NCBI GenBank assembly: GCA_021234155.1
Contig: JAJEKV010000046.1
Coordinates: forward strand, 6,453,012-6,517,011
Direction: 5' to 3'
DNA length: 64,000 nt
Source: Isoetes taiwanensis
Lineage: Eukaryota; Streptophyta; Lycopodiopsida; Isoetales; Isoetaceae
Both the position numbers and the translations under genes were made by a program. This document shows positions 22,265-33,738 of the stretch, in pieces (the stretch's first letter is position 1; each line of letters begins with the position of its first letter). The notes under the pieces were generated by a model. The model made no database searches. It worked only from the letters and a program-made list of their open reading frames with translations, and was not told where the DNA came from.

Positions 22265-23653
22265 ATGGGTAGTTCATGGAGCTCTCATGCCCCGGAAGGT
22301 TCCCCACTTTCGGTTAATGCCTCCATATCCAAACCTGTCGACCAGAGCAAAAGACGCCGTCGTTTATCCTCTTCAATTTCTCACGATCCATTTGAACAGG
22401 ATCCCCAGTTGATCCCAGGTTTGCCAGATGAACTATCTCTTCAAGTTTTGGCCAGAGTGCCTAGATGGTGGCAATCAGGGCTTAAATCTGTTTGTAGGTC
22501 ATGGAATCGAGTTTTAGGGTCTGGTGAAGTTTTTGATCTTAGAAAAGAAATGAAGGTCACCGAAGAATGGCTCTATGTATTGATCAAGGATGAACAGGAA
22601 CAGCTTGGATGGTATGCTCTGGATCCTGTTGTTGGTCGATGGAGGAGGCTGCCACCAATGCCGGACGTTGCGCAGGAAGAGGAAGAGGATCAAGAGGTTA
22701 GTACAGGGTGGAGTGTAATTTTTGGCATTTTTAAAGGGTTGTTTAGGAGGAAGGACTCCATGGAAAGAAGTCCTTTCTGTGGCTGCTCTGCTGCAGGCAT
22801 GAATGGAGAGTTGTATGTGTTAGGTGGATTTTTTAGGGCCTCAGCCATGAGATGTGTTTGGAGATATAATCCAAAAAGCAATAGATGGAGTGGTGTAGCA
22901 GGCATGGGAACTCCTAGGGCATATTGCAAAACTGGTTTGTTGAACAACAGGTTGTATGCTGTTGGGGGAGTGAGTAGAGGCAGAGGTGGCTTGACGCCGC
23001 TACAGTCGGCGGAAGTATATGATCCTGAGAATGATACTTGGAGCTCCATTCCCAACATGCCATTTATGAGAGCTCAGGTCCTTCCAACTGCATTCCTTGC
23101 TGATATGTTGAAACCTATTGCTACTGGCATGGCGGCATTCAAGGGCCAATTGTGGGTTCCTCAGAGCTTGTATTCTTGGCCCTTTTTTGTAGATGTTGGT
23201 GGTGAGGTATATGATCCAGTATCAAATATTTGGTCAGATATGCCAAGAGGAATGGGAGAAGGCTGGCCAGCAAGACAAGCAGGAACTAAGCTTAGTGTTA
23301 TTGTAAATGGACATCTCTTCTCTTTAGATCCAACAGGTTCCTTGGATGGAAGTAAAATTAAAGTTTATGACTTTGAGCATGATGCTTGGAGGGTAGCAAT
23401 TAAGAAAGTGCCTATCCTTTTGGATCTTACAGATTCGGAGTCACCGTATCTTCTTTGTTGTCTTAACGGTGCACTGCATTTAATTACAAAAGATGTGAAT
23501 GACAAGGTCATTGTATTGAGGGCAGATTTGAATGAATGCTCCACTTCTCAGAAAGCGAGTTCTTCAGATTCAGATTCAGATTATTGGAAAACTATAGGCA
23601 GCAAGAATTTTGGGCCTGTTGAGCTAGTTACATGCCAAGTTCTTGATATTTAG
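22265..23653 (+). CDS. F-box/kelch-repeat protein, SCF ubiquitin-ligase substrate receptor
   Basis: Single-exon frame of 462 residues. The N-terminus is Ser-rich with a basic run SKRRRR (28-33). The F-box is at about 49-93 (LIPGLPDELSLQVLARVPR, then SVCRSWNRVL), the part that binds the SKP1-type adaptor. Kelch repeats follow: GELYVLGGFF with WRYNPKSNRW (181-208), RLYAVGG with AEVYDPENDTW (229-259), GEVYDPVSNIW, and HLFSLDP with IKVYDFEHDAW. They should form a beta-propeller that binds the target. Between F-box and first kelch lies an acidic run (QEEEEDQE) and a hydrophobic/basic segment (WSVIFGIFKGLFRRKD). The layout closely recalls the plant F-box/kelch family of Arabidopsis At1g22040; that match is from memory. 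The ATG at 22265 is the first in this frame and precedes the F-box by 48 residues. The substrate is unknown. No stop or frameshift is seen, so it looks functional. Confidence 0.93.
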   Translation: MGSSWSSHAPEGSPLSVNASISKPVDQSKRRRRLSSSISHDPFEQDPQLIPGLPDELSLQVLARVPRWWQSGLKSVCRSWNRVLGSGEVFDLRKEMKVTEEWLYVLIKDEQEQLGWYALDPVVGRWRRLPPMPDVAQEEEEDQEVSTGWSVIFGIFKGLFRRKDSMERSPFCGCSAAGMNGELYVLGGFFRASAMRCVWRYNPKSNRWSGVAGMGTPRAYCKTGLLNNRLYAVGGVSRGRGGLTPLQSAEVYDPENDTWSSIPNMPFMRAQVLPTAFLADMLKPIATGMAAFKGQLWVPQSLYSWPFFVDVGGEVYDPVSNIWSDMPRGMGEGWPARQAGTKLSVIVNGHLFSLDPTGSLDGSKIKVYDFEHDAWRVAIKKVPILLDLTDSESPYLLCCLNGALHLITKDVNDKVIVLRADLNECSTSQKASSSDSDSDYWKTIGSKNFGPVELVTCQVLDI

Positions 23654-25570
23654 TGAAACCCTCTGTTGGAATTATAGGATCTCAATTAACAACCTCAATA
23701 AGCCAAGAAGTCAATTTGCTGCTGAGAAGCTAAGTGTGTATATGTACAGATCCCCCCATTTCCATTTCAGTTGTGATTGTCAACTGGAAGGAACTCATCA
23801 GTTTGAAACTTGATAGTTTCTGATTGTTCTTTTGCTTTTTATCCATTTCAAATGTTCAGTCATTTTTTTAGCACTCCCATGTGCAGCCCAACTCTGATGC
23901 CTTGACTTCATTCCAGGTTAGCATAGTGGTTTTCATTTAAAGATCTGATATTCCTTCTACTTAATCTGCAGCATGCCATGACTCACTTATTTAGGGCCCA
24001 CTCCTCATCAGCTTATACTTATGTTGCTTTTATTGTGCTTTCTTGGAGAAATATGAAATTAGGTCACAATTAACCAGTTGCTTTTTTAAAGTAATACAAT
24101 CAGTTCAAGGAGGTCTTAAGTTCTATTGTAACAATTCCTTCAAGTAATAAGAAGTGATTTGATGTTGCTGCTGAATGTATGCTTTCTTACTGTTAAAATC
24201 CACAAACTATTTACTTTTGTATCGTTCCTTCGTGCTTTAGTATTTGTCTTCAATATTAAAAGCTTGCAATGATTCCCTTATAAAAGAAAAAATGTGCATA
24301 ATCTAAAATCAATAAGTTAAGAGAAGGATGATGGTAATCGCTGAAATTAATGTTAGTTTTCTGATAAAGGTTGTAGACTTATTGGCATGTTGAAAAAAGC
24401 GTTAACAGGAAATTTCATTTCAAGCTCATCTTAACGAATATCCTGTTGACGGGTCTCTTGCTTTCCTGCTGATATAAACCAGTTGATCATCAATCTTTTG
24501 TGGCCAAATGCTTAGAAGTTTCCTGTTGGGATGGAGGAAAATTGGAAGCCCAAGAGATATAAAAGCTCATTAATCCTTGGATTTGTTTCTCACACACACC
24601 ACTTCCTGAAGTGTTAGGGAAGGAATTCAGTGTTATTGCTATCTAGAACTGAAAGAGCTCAAAGGACAAGTGAACGGATTGTTGGATATCAGGGTCATGT
24701 TTATTAAGGAAAAATGAGAATGTGCATTGTTTACTGAAGTCTCAACGATCTCAATGACGCCATTAAATACGCCAAATGATTTGAATAAACTGGTGGATTA
24801 ATTACAAGGAGCCCTATGTAAGATAGAACTTTGCTTAAGGTACCATCGGTTAACTAAACTAAGACTAATGCTCATATAACAGCCTTCAGAATCATACGAC
24901 AAAGGCCTAGGTGCTAATGAATGTCTACCAGAGTACTAATGAGTGTCTGTCATGATAAACATGTTACGGGTCGTATATTCCAAAACCTATAGATTACCAG
25001 TCTGTTTTATTGTGTACGTTTCTGATTCATTCTTTCTAGATTCGGCGTCTATTTCGCACACATCTTAGCCCCCCGCAAAATTTTCCTTGGCATTTTCACC
25101 GATGATTATCTCGCTTTCCACAAAAGAAAACTCAAAAAATTAATAATGATCAATCCTAATCAGACTTTGGTCATGCTTACACGTCCAGAAAAGTCTCATT
25201 CACCAAATCAAATAAGTTGGAAAAAGGGGGATATCTTATTCAAGGGAAAAAAGGGCATATAGTAATGCCTACGTTAGTTACAAAAGTTTACTGAAGCATC
25301 AGCTTAATTTGTCCGAGTAAACACGATAATTCTTTGCACTATCATGAACATATACACATTTGCCACAATGGGCCTCCCTTAGTTGGGAGTAGACACTGAA
25401 CTATCAACTGTTACCAGTTGCCACCATCACCTTCCCACAGTTAAAATGCAGGTTTATCTCCTGCCAAAGAAATGCTAGGCGGCATATTCACAATTGGTCA
25501 TACCTTATTAGCAAAAGCTTGCACCTGATCATCTTAAAGACGCATAAGAGAAAATATGAAGACTACAATA
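23654..25570. other. Intergenic region between the convergent F-box and GATA genes
   Basis: This holds both 3' untranslated regions and about 1.5 kb of AT-rich DNA. AATAAT- and AATATTAAA-like signals occur (for example 24243-24262), but no polyadenylation site can be fixed. No coding region, repeat or transposon end is recognised. Confidence 0.4.
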
Positions 25571-26615
25571 TTAGGCATTCACAAGTCCATACGACAAGGC
25601 TAGAAGCAATGCAGCACCTTCTTCTTCATCTTGAGCCACTCTCAAGGCAGAACTTCTGAATCTGCTTGAACTAGTGAATTTGCTTTTTGCCCTGTTCAAT
25701 GTATTGTCTTCGTGAGTTCTATCAAGCAAAGGATTGTCGGTACCAGATATGGACCTCCGTGTACAAGAACGCCTGGTTGCTGCAAATTTCAGTCCAGAGC
25801 TGTGTCTCCAACTCAAAATATTTTTGCTAGTAGCATCACCATTTACTACCTCAGCAGTTTCTTTTTTCACTCTGGTCGGAGATCTACATTTCTTGGGCAA
25901 AACACCAGTAATTGCTCCATCTGCCTTGCGCTTTGGTGATTTTTCTGATTGGTTTGCAGCCGGTGTTAGTGCAGGATTTGTGTCAAGTTCAGGGGGTTGC
26001 CCAGTTTTTTTGAACCTGATTCCACAAGCATTACACAGAGACTGCAAAGGAGAGGTGAAAGTTTAGTGAACAAAACTTAAAAGATGGTGCAAAGAACAAA
26101 ACTTCGAAAACGTAGAAATCTATACCTTTGGACCAGAAGGGCCCATTCTCCAGAGAGGGGTTTTTGTAGTTCCACAGTGAGTGCATGCCTTCAAGGAGTG
26201 CTTATTAGCTGTCCCAGGGCTAGAGACTTTATCAGAAGAAGCAGACCTTTCAGCTCCAGGAGAAGATTCCATAGCCACATCTGATTCCTCCAATTCTGGC
26301 TTAATATTTTTCTTCGATGATGTCCTAGTAAAAACACGTGTTGGTGGAGAAGTAACTGAGCTACGAACCTTTCCATTGATTTTGTTATCAGGAGAAGATT
26401 CTGAATCCTTCAACTGTTTTTCCACTATGTTATCATCTTCATGTTCTGATATCTGCGTTTGTCACTATCAGGATACGTTCACAGTTTCAATAAAATCTAA
26501 AACTAAGCTAATCTCTTCATACCTTTATATATGTGCGTTGATCATTGCATGATGAGTTAGATGCAGAACTGTCCGCCTTATTTCCAGCATCAGTTTCAGA
26601 TACTTCGTGCCTCAT
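25571..26615 (-). CDS. Class-B (type IVb) GATA zinc-finger transcription factor, three coding exons
   Basis: Exons on the - strand: 26615-26523, 26452-26126 and 26041-25571. Both introns have GT...AG ends and fall between codons (AAG/gtatga...gcag/ATA; AAG/gtatag...gcag/TCT), giving 296 residues. The finger spans exons 2 and 3: ACTHCGTTKTPLWRMGPSG then PK-SLCNACGIRFKK, with Cys121, Cys124, Cys143 and Cys146. The 18-residue loop is the plant type IVb form. Basic stretches (SPKRKADG, PKKCRSPTRVKK) could be nuclear signals. The extreme C-terminus EEEGAALLLALSYG matches the LLM-domain of the GATA15/16/17-GNC group, with Leu in place of the Met. Such factors bind WGATAR sites and regulate greening, growth and light responses. 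The N-terminal start is the first ATG of exon 1; an earlier coding exon cannot be excluded. Confidence 0.9.
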
Positions 26616-27720
26616 AGGAACGTTTTTATAAATAATCAACAGCAGATAAAGCAGATCGTGACATATAATCCTATATATCTTCAAAGGGTACAATGGTGCA
26701 CCCGTCAGGAGAGATTAGATCTTCTGTTTTCAGATCTCTTCAGTAGTTTAAAGCAGCATCATACAGACAAGTCTAACAACTGATTTGTGACTAAAGAGTG
26801 AAAACTAAATGCTCAATAAGAATTGCAAAGAGCAATAATTCGCGTTCCAATTCTTTCCTGCATCACGAAGAAAACAAAGTTTCAGAACTGTACAAGCAGA
26901 AGTTGCCAGATCGGCCAAATTAGAGGCGCATAGCAAGCCCATAACTAAATTAGTCACTCTAGCACTTTAGATCTCTAAGTGGCTTTTCGAATTTCAAGTT
27001 TGAACCTAACCCGGCAGATCTTTACCAGCCTAAATCAAGAAGTGCGATTCACGTCTAGAATCAATCTAATGCCCCCAAATGCATGTCAGTATAGAGGCTA
27101 GGAACATGAATCTAGGGGTGGAAAGATGAAAACTCAGATCTGGATCAAGTAGATGAATAGCCACCAACCATCCTATTGCCAATAGCAGAGATTGATCACA
27201 AATCAAAATCCAGACGAATGTAAAATTCCCACGATTGTCTAGGATTGTTGGATCGGATAAAAGATCTAACAGCTCAAACACAATCTTAAACAACCATGTT
27301 GGGTCTTCAAATTGGATAAACAAACACAATTCAATCACGAAATTACACCGAAGGGAATGCAATGAAAGTGATTTTGAACCTGGATAAAAGCAAATACTTC
27401 GAAGGTGAGAAATCAGCGAGATTTGCATCGAAATAAGTCGCAAAAAAGAGCATCGAATCGATTTGGGTCCACCAGAAATCGAGAGGAAAAGAATCAGGAG
27501 AGCTGAGGTAGAAGATGCAACGGCGGCGAGGAGATGGAGATGCACAGACACGAAAAGAGGGCAACGCAGCGGCGTCTCTCGTCCTCGTTTAGGGAAAGGG
27601 GCAGGCGGCAAATAAAGAAGGAAAGCGGGCGTGACATCTGGAGCGTTGGATCGGCTGACCGGAGGCCTCCGATGCCGTCCATCGTCCTTGGCCTTGGGGG
27701 GAAGATTTTCCTGCCGTTGA
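26616..27720 (-). other. 5' leader of the GATA gene, probably containing a 5'UTR intron
   Basis: Downstream of a TATA box the - strand reads a pyrimidine-rich, CG-containing leader (27600-27400, e.g. CTCTCGTCCTCGTTT..., CATCTCCATCTCCTCG on complement) like a plant 5'UTR. A donor candidate GAA/GTATTTGC lies at 27398/27397. The AT-rich DNA from there to exon 1 would be the intron. The open frames here (such as 27611-27066) do not resemble protein and are treated as untranslated. Confidence 0.5.
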
Positions 27721-27723
27721 TGG

Positions 27724-27733
27724 CTTATATATG
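27724..27733 (-). promoter_or_regulatory. TATA box of the GATA gene
   Basis: The - strand reads GCATATATAAGCC, a good TATA box, followed 25-130 bp downstream by the leader described above. Confidence 0.6.
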
Positions 27734-27898
27734 CCTTTGATCCTTCAATGGTCCTAAAAATTCATCAATCTCTTTTTATCATGTAGAACTAGAAGAACTA
27801 GGCTTTCTACCTATGTAGAAGTCTCAAATAAGATCCTGAATCCATTTGATAATCTGAACAGTATTGATGATCGCATTGGTCATTGGCATACTATTTGT

Positions 27899-28195
27899 TC
27901 TTTAACCGGCAGGCGTTTGGATCCAAGCATTCCTGGCCATTGATTCATGCCCTGTGATAGGGCATAACAGGCAATCAAAACTTCTGGGAGGCACAACAGC
28001 GTGCACAACGGTGGACAGGGCAAGCAGACTTCTGGGAGGGACATCCCCGAACCTATGATAATCGATCTGGACAGCCCCGAACCTCTGATAATCGAGCTGT
28101 GCAGCCTCCCAAACCTCTGATAACCCATCTGCTGCCTGCCCGAACCTCTGATAATCCAGCAATGGATGAGGCAGCTTGCCTGCCCGGTTAAAGGG
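27899..28195. mobile_element. Small TIR element (MITE-like) with internal tandem repeats
   Basis: The left end CTTTAACCGGCAGGC (27900-27914) is an inverted match to the right end GCCTGCCCGGTTAAAG (28178-28193), one base different. Inside are repeats: AACTTCTGGGAGG/GACTTCTGGGAGG (27979, 28027) and four CGAACCTCTGATAATC-type units at 28048-28160. No target duplication is convincing. The ends also abut the hairpin described next. Confidence 0.5.
28048..28160. repeat. Four tandem units of about 30-35 bp
   Basis: Each unit carries CC(C/A)(G/A)AACCT(C/A)TGATAA(T/C)C followed by a variable GATCTG/GAGCTG/CATCTG segment. Units start near 28051, 28077, 28107 and 28139. Confidence 0.75.
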
Positions 28196-28298
28196 GATAA
28201 ACACCCCTGCTCGCCCATTACCTCAGATAAACTGGCTCGCCCCTCCGGGCTCGCCAGTTTATCTGAGGTAATGGGCTCTCAGGGGTGTTTATCCCCTT
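28191..28298. repeat. Near-perfect hairpin, 46-bp arms and 16-nt loop
   Basis: Arms 28191-28236 and 28253-28298 are complementary at 43 of 46 positions; the three mismatches are contiguous (CTC against AGA). The loop is TCGCCCCTCCGGGCTC. It lies about 460 bp upstream of the GATA gene TATA box. It may be a foldback element or a source of small RNAs; no further evidence is visible. Confidence 0.9.
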
Positions 28299-31200
28299 CC
28301 TAACCCATTCTTTGCGGACAATAAAAACCCATTCAATCCTATTATGAACTCAGTATCTCAAAGATGTTTCTAATATGTTTAGTGGGTCAAGAATCCAGTT
28401 TTCTTAAGTTATATATAGAGGATCTCCACACTTACACCATCCGCATACATTACATAGAACACATTCATCCATTGCCATCTCACAACATCTTAAGTGTAAT
28501 ATTGCATCTCAAACATCCACTATAAATCTAAGCAATGATGCAAAACCATTTATATAAGTGTTCTCGATAGGAATTGAGCCACGTGTATCCTTTAAGGACG
28601 TTCCAAGTAGATATAGTTAATTAGAATGCTTTTCCAATAATTTTTGAAGTGCCTCTATACAACATGTTAGGCAATTTACATAAAGATTATCCATCCATTA
28701 AATAATGGCTCGTATCATTCAATGGCTTAAAAGAGATCTACCATGCTCATTCAAGTGAGCCTTGTTGATCTAGGATACTATTAAATATATACAAGAAATT
28801 TATCCCGGCAACCAAGGCCGCTACAAATATTTCTCTTTATTGATTCATTTCTAGTTTGAAAATGTGCAAAGTCAGAATGGTGTGAACATCCAAAAGTACA
28901 TCCACATTAGTGCTGATTTTTATAAGATTTAGACTTTTACGTTCAACCATTGTCAAAAGCTTAATCAAATGCAGTCAAAACTACATTTGCACCATCTGGC
29001 ACAACTAGCAATTTTGTGGAAGGCATATTGCAGTAATTAACAAACAATTACCATTTAATCTATATCAAGTAGAAAATTGGCAAAAATTGGCAAAGAGACT
29101 TCAAAAACATGCATCTGATTAATCATAACATATATAATTGTTTTAAAAAAATGCTTTTAGAATATTTTTGATTGATGCCTTCTCCTATAAATAACATGTA
29201 CTTTTTGAGGAAAAAAAATAGGGCTTTAAAAAAATAAGAAAAAGAGCCAAAATTTGATTTGGCATGCAGTTGATTTGTGATCTGATCTTCCCATGGCCAT
29301 CCAATCTGACTCTCGCCATATCTGCCGCCAAATTTGAGAAGTTGTTTGTGATTGTGCCTATTAAGGGTTTCAATCCCATGGCCATGACTCTCACTGGGGC
29401 CGCGTTTAGGGCAAAGAGCACCCTCATGCAAGATGATTCAAAACCTCTTATTTTACTCCTCTCTCCTTCCAAAATGGTATGGCATGTTAAAATCCATAAA
29501 TGATTGAGCTTGGGATTCGCCGCAGCAAAGATCTTCAGGCTAGAAAAGGTCTGAGCAACCAAATTGCAACTGTACACAAATAGGTTTGCACATTCCAGAC
29601 ATACTCCAGACCCTTCATTGGTAAGTTTTGGGTACACTTGTCCTTCTCTCCCCATATCACTGCATAGATTACCTCTTCAAGATGTTTATCGCATGGTCCA
29701 TAGTACGTACGTGATAAACATATATCCTCATTCCACAATACTAGATCTCTGCTCTAACCTAGCTAAAGTGTAAGCTTGGTAGTTCCTTGAAACAAAACCT
29801 ATTGTCTATCTGCCTTTATGATGTGGCTGAGCCACCGACTTCCCAGTTGGACATTGGCCAACTCTATGTTGGAATTCTATATGATGCCTACATTTTGATA
29901 GGGTCCCCAGCTACTTCAACCATTTGTTTAGTGCCTTATGGTACTTCAGTCGTGTACATAAACTATGATACCACCCACGGGATTATGCCATAATTCCGAA
30001 GGTTACTACCCCAGATGAGGAGCTTTTCTAAAGGCTCCTTCAGGTAAATATCCTTTGTGTCCCCAATATCAACCATGCTTTGTCACAATTAACCTATTTT
30101 CTTAAGTCATCATGTCAACTTCAACTTTTGATCGATTTCAAATGTTTTTTGAAGAACTGTGTCATCAATATATTAAAAGAATGGTAATGTTACAAAGCAA
30201 GTGAGGAGGAAGGAGAACTGCCCCAAAGAGACAGCGATACCTCGACACTCCACAACAAACTCATAGAAAAACTGCAACGCTATTGCTGTACAAACCGACC
30301 AGACAGAGGCATTAAACCCTCTCGATCATAGTAGAAAACCCCTATGTTCGAACATTTGTTAACAACCGCCATAGGGCTATCCAACTCTTTATCGTCTTAG
30401 GGGTCTTAAAATCATAATCTATAGGAGCTGTTTATCTCAAGGCAACCGATCCTTGAGCCTCTTCTTTGGGGTCTAGCATTATTCCCCGTGAGTAGGGCAA
30501 CTCTTAGGATATAAGGACCGTTGGTCTATATAATTTCACCCACTTAATAATCTTAGCTTATAACGTTGAATTAATTCCTTGCTCTTTACAACCTTTCAGT
30601 ACTCAACTCCTCATTATATGTTACTCCAATACCGTTCCAACCATCCTCAGGATGTTCTGGAATGTAACATCACTATATGCTAGACTTACTCTGGCTATTT
30701 CCCTGACTTGAACACCTTTCATGTCCCTTAGTACGTTGACGTCAGTCAATCCCAAACAATTGAGATAACTTGAATGCTTATCTCTGGTACTTCATACCTC
30801 ATTAAATATCTTCAGGTACAAACATACCATTATACTTATTTCTAACTTTATCCTGTAACATTCCGTTCGTCTTGCACGAATATCCTACTATTTTCATGTA
30901 TAACATAAGTCTGAATGTCACAGTCGACATCCTTAATATCATCATTACTAATGTAGTATTTGATACTACTTTCCAACGTTCATGACCGCTACCTTGTTAT
31001 TATGTGATACAGTAACATGTGTGAACCAATCCTAAGTCTAAACTCATGTGTCATTCTTTCACATAGCCACATAGCGGTGCTCATACTTATGTTTAATACA
31101 TGTGCCCACGTATACTCTTGTCGTAGCCTATAATTATAATCCGCTCCCGTATAACCATCTAGTGGATGATGTTATCCACTATAATTCAACTTCGTATTAT

Positions 31201-31329
31201 ATTATACCATACACGTTGTGGGTTTAATACCACACTTTCCATAATCTCTGATTCATACACATAGAAAAAGAACCTAGTTCGACTTGATCCTTGAGTTCTA
31301 ATCACAATTACCACATTAAAGATGCTATC
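28299..31329. other. AT-rich region without a supported gene
   Basis: About 3 kb. A 156-codon open frame on the - strand (29655-29185) has no recognisable domain and contains ordinary-looking composition; I do not call it a gene. GTACGTACGTG at 29703-29713 is a short palindrome. From about 30190 to 31300 the sequence is pyrimidine/A-rich with no frames; it may be the decayed 3' part of element D, but no LTR is recognised. Confidence 0.3.
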
Positions 31330-31344
31330 CTAAGTTCCTAGTAA

Positions 31345-31654
31345 GAGATGCCATCCTAAGTTCCTAGTAGAACTGGCGGAATCAGAAGAATCATCAGAAT
31401 CGAAGGAGTCATAACTACTGTCCGAAAAAGAAGAATGGCGGCGACGTTTAGATCGTGTTGGCGTGGGTGGGGCCACCTCGGTGATCGGCACTTCTGGTCC
31501 TTCTTCCACCGCGACAGGGCCTATAGGCCTTTGGAGAACGTATTGTTGAAGTTGCACCATCTGGCGCTTAATGGTAAGTAGTTCCTACTCAGGCATTAGG
31601 TGGTCTGGTTCCACGGGCGTCGCCCACGGAGGGGGACGTGCACCATCTAAAATA
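31345..31654 (-). pseudogene. Basic/Ser-rich linker of element D, after the intron-like spacer
   Basis: The - strand reads DGARPPPWATPVEPDHLMPE, a TAG, then ELLTIKRQMVQLQQYVLQRP, an acidic/Pro linker, RSKRRRHSSFSD and a Ser/Asp run. This mirrors VNARLTQMRNQMHQL, RKRKRRNRRT and the Ser run of element B at 10550-10850. An acceptor (TTGATATTTTAG) lies at its 5' edge, near 31655. Confidence 0.6.
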
Positions 31655-32310
31655 TCAATAAAAAGAAAATGAGCACAAGATGCACACATTGCTCGTAATG
31701 TAGGAGAAAAAGATTTATCATTAAAGAAGATGAAAATTTACATTCAGAGAAGTCCCAAAGGACGAACAGAATTGAAATTATGTCCTACAGAAGATGGTTA
31801 TACTTGATTATACATTACAGACGGCCTTGTCCTGAAGGAGCATGACAATTTCCCACCCGTTGGTGGAATGCTGTGGCAAAGCTATCCCTGTAACAGGTGG
31901 TGTAGCAATACTTAATTGATAATTCAAGGCACTAGGTATAAATTATTAGGAAGGGAAAAGGACAATCAATACAAGGAAACTATAGGTTATATTAATTAAT
32001 CGGCACAAAATTGCCTCTATGAGTAATACATACAAGGATAGCCAAAGGCCAAATAATAAGACTAAAAAATGATGCTCAGGAACTAGGTCCTGCATCCTGG
32101 TCCATATCTGTAGGAGATTCTGGTGGTTGTCGCTGGCGGAGTAAAGCGACACCGGGGCTGATCGTAAGGGCGGCGGTGGAGGCAACTGCGGGAGGAAAGG
32201 CAGTAGCCAACAGTGCCGCTACTAGGATCTTCATACTCATCCAGGCAGCGATGTCCTAGCCTGCTAAATCCCGATTTATAAGCACTACATAATGAAGATT
32301 AGAAGGGAGC
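31655..32310 (-). other. Intron-like spacer of element D
   Basis: AT-rich sequence between the accessory ORF stop and the Ser-rich segment, ending in a pyrimidine-rich stretch and TTTTAG. Position and character match the spacer at 10219-10450 in element B. A short frame (32185-31946) is not considered coding. Confidence 0.45.
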
Positions 32311-32313
32311 TTT

Positions 32314-33462
32314 CTATGTCCGGCCATAGCGGACAAGGCCTTTAGTGCCCAAAAAAGATGCCTCGGCCTCTGGAGTGAGTGCTCTAGCAAAGAATAGCAC
32401 CTGACCTTGGCGGAAAGCCGAGAGGAAGAACCTTGTGAGATGGTTCTTCAAAGCTGCTATCTCCGGATCTGTGGAGGTCGCCACTTCTGCTTCAAGGTGG
32501 TTCACGGTAATCTGCTCCTCATAGGCTTCTTCCTTCTCCTCTTTGAGATGCTCATTGTTGTCATAAAGGTCCTCCCCCTCTTCGTTCTCTTCCATCGGTA
32601 TGGCCATATTATTAATGTTAGGGACGCATGGCCCCATAGTGGCAAAAGCGTTTTCAGGTGGGGGAGAAGGAGGATCTTGGAGCATCAGATGCCTCAATTG
32701 CAGCAAAGTTTCAACAGGTTCTAGATCCTGGGGGTGGAATCTAAGTAACTGCTGTATCTGTGGAGGGTAATCAGGAGGTGAGAAGTCAATAAAATCATCC
32801 TGACAATATTCTGCAAGCTTGTACAAAATAAAGTCTTTGCGCATAGCCTGGAAGTCAGCAATTACATGGTACGCCCACAAAATGTCATCAAGCAGCAGAT
32901 ACTCTTGATTGTTGAGAAGGATTGTAGGAAGTCCATCTAATCCGGCGAGTTTGCGGCCCTGAGCTCGGGCAACAGGCTGATCGGTAGCGAGCTGCTTCCA
33001 GCGGGCGAAGTCAGTATGACTGATGCGCTCCTCTTCTTCAGGGTCATCAGGAATAGGTATTTTCCCCATTTCCAATGGAGTGGAGTCAGTCTCCACATAT
33101 TGGTCCATACGAATGGCCAAGCAAAGCGGACCTCAAAATAGGTCTGCTGACGGCCGAGCCGAAGAATGGGGCCATGTTTGGCACGACGTTGGATACCTCG
33201 AAGCGTATCCTCGGCATTGCGGTCATCCCTGCATGAGTATGTCCATTTGGAGGTAGAGCTGTGGGGGATCGCCATATGGTCGGCATTGGGGCACCATTTC
33301 TTGGGTGTAGAACTCCAAGAAATCGGCATAATCCGGGTGAGCCTCCATGTTTGCTATGAGGTCCACCTGCTATACCAGATAAGGGTGGAGAAGTTAAAAT
33401 GGGACGTCAGAATCCCAGTGTTCCCCATCCTGGTACAACTGCTGGCACTTGGCATAATCCAT
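32314..33462 (-). pseudogene. Accessory ORF of element D, homologous to the element B accessory ORF
   Basis: The clean frame is 33120-32314. Upstream sequence in other frames (MDYAKCQQLYQDGEHWDSD at 33462; then MEAHPDYADFLEFYTQEMVP) shows that the gene started earlier and is frameshifted. Matching blocks to element B: PTILLNNQEYLLLDDILW against PIVIDGEEYILANDILNL; DDFIDFSPPDYPPQIQQL against TDLIDYSYQEIPRELAK; RFFLSAFRQGQVLFFARAL against RYYLPVLSQGQMIVFHKEF. Similarity is clear though divergent, which points to a conserved protein. An acidic linker (NEEGEDLYDNNEHLKEEKEE) sits between them. The function is unknown. Confidence 0.65.
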
Positions 33463-33601
33463 GGCAGTCTGCTCGAGGGAGGAGGAGCAAAAATAGAGGG
33501 AGCTAATCAACAATGGAACCCTCAAAAGTAGGGGTAAGTTTTAAAAGATGGGGCTTTTATTAGGGGATATTCCATGAAGTCCGTTACTTTATCATTAAGA
33601 G

Positions 33602-33629
33602 TATTATTATTATTATTATTATTATTATT
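33602..33629. repeat. (ATT)n microsatellite
   Basis: About nine TAT/ATT repeats, between the accessory ORF and the H3-like block. Confidence 0.95.
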
Positions 33630-33738
33630 TTTAAACTGGAGTTTTGTGTGTGTTGTTATCAAACAGTGATACACATAGTTGTTAAGACACCACATTGTAT
33701 TAATTACAAAAACTGATATACAAAAAGATACAGTTATA

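Noticed and set aside
22690-23058. 122-codon antisense ORF within the F-box gene
   Set aside because: Shadow of the kelch coding sequence.
27066-27611. 181-codon ORF on the - strand upstream of the GATA exons
   Set aside because: Low-complexity Leu/Ser-rich translation across a pyrimidine-rich leader and a putative intron; no domain; best explained as 5'UTR.
29185-29655. 156-codon - strand ORF
   Set aside because: No recognisable domain, no start context or promoter, and A/T-rich neighbours; could be real but is not supported.
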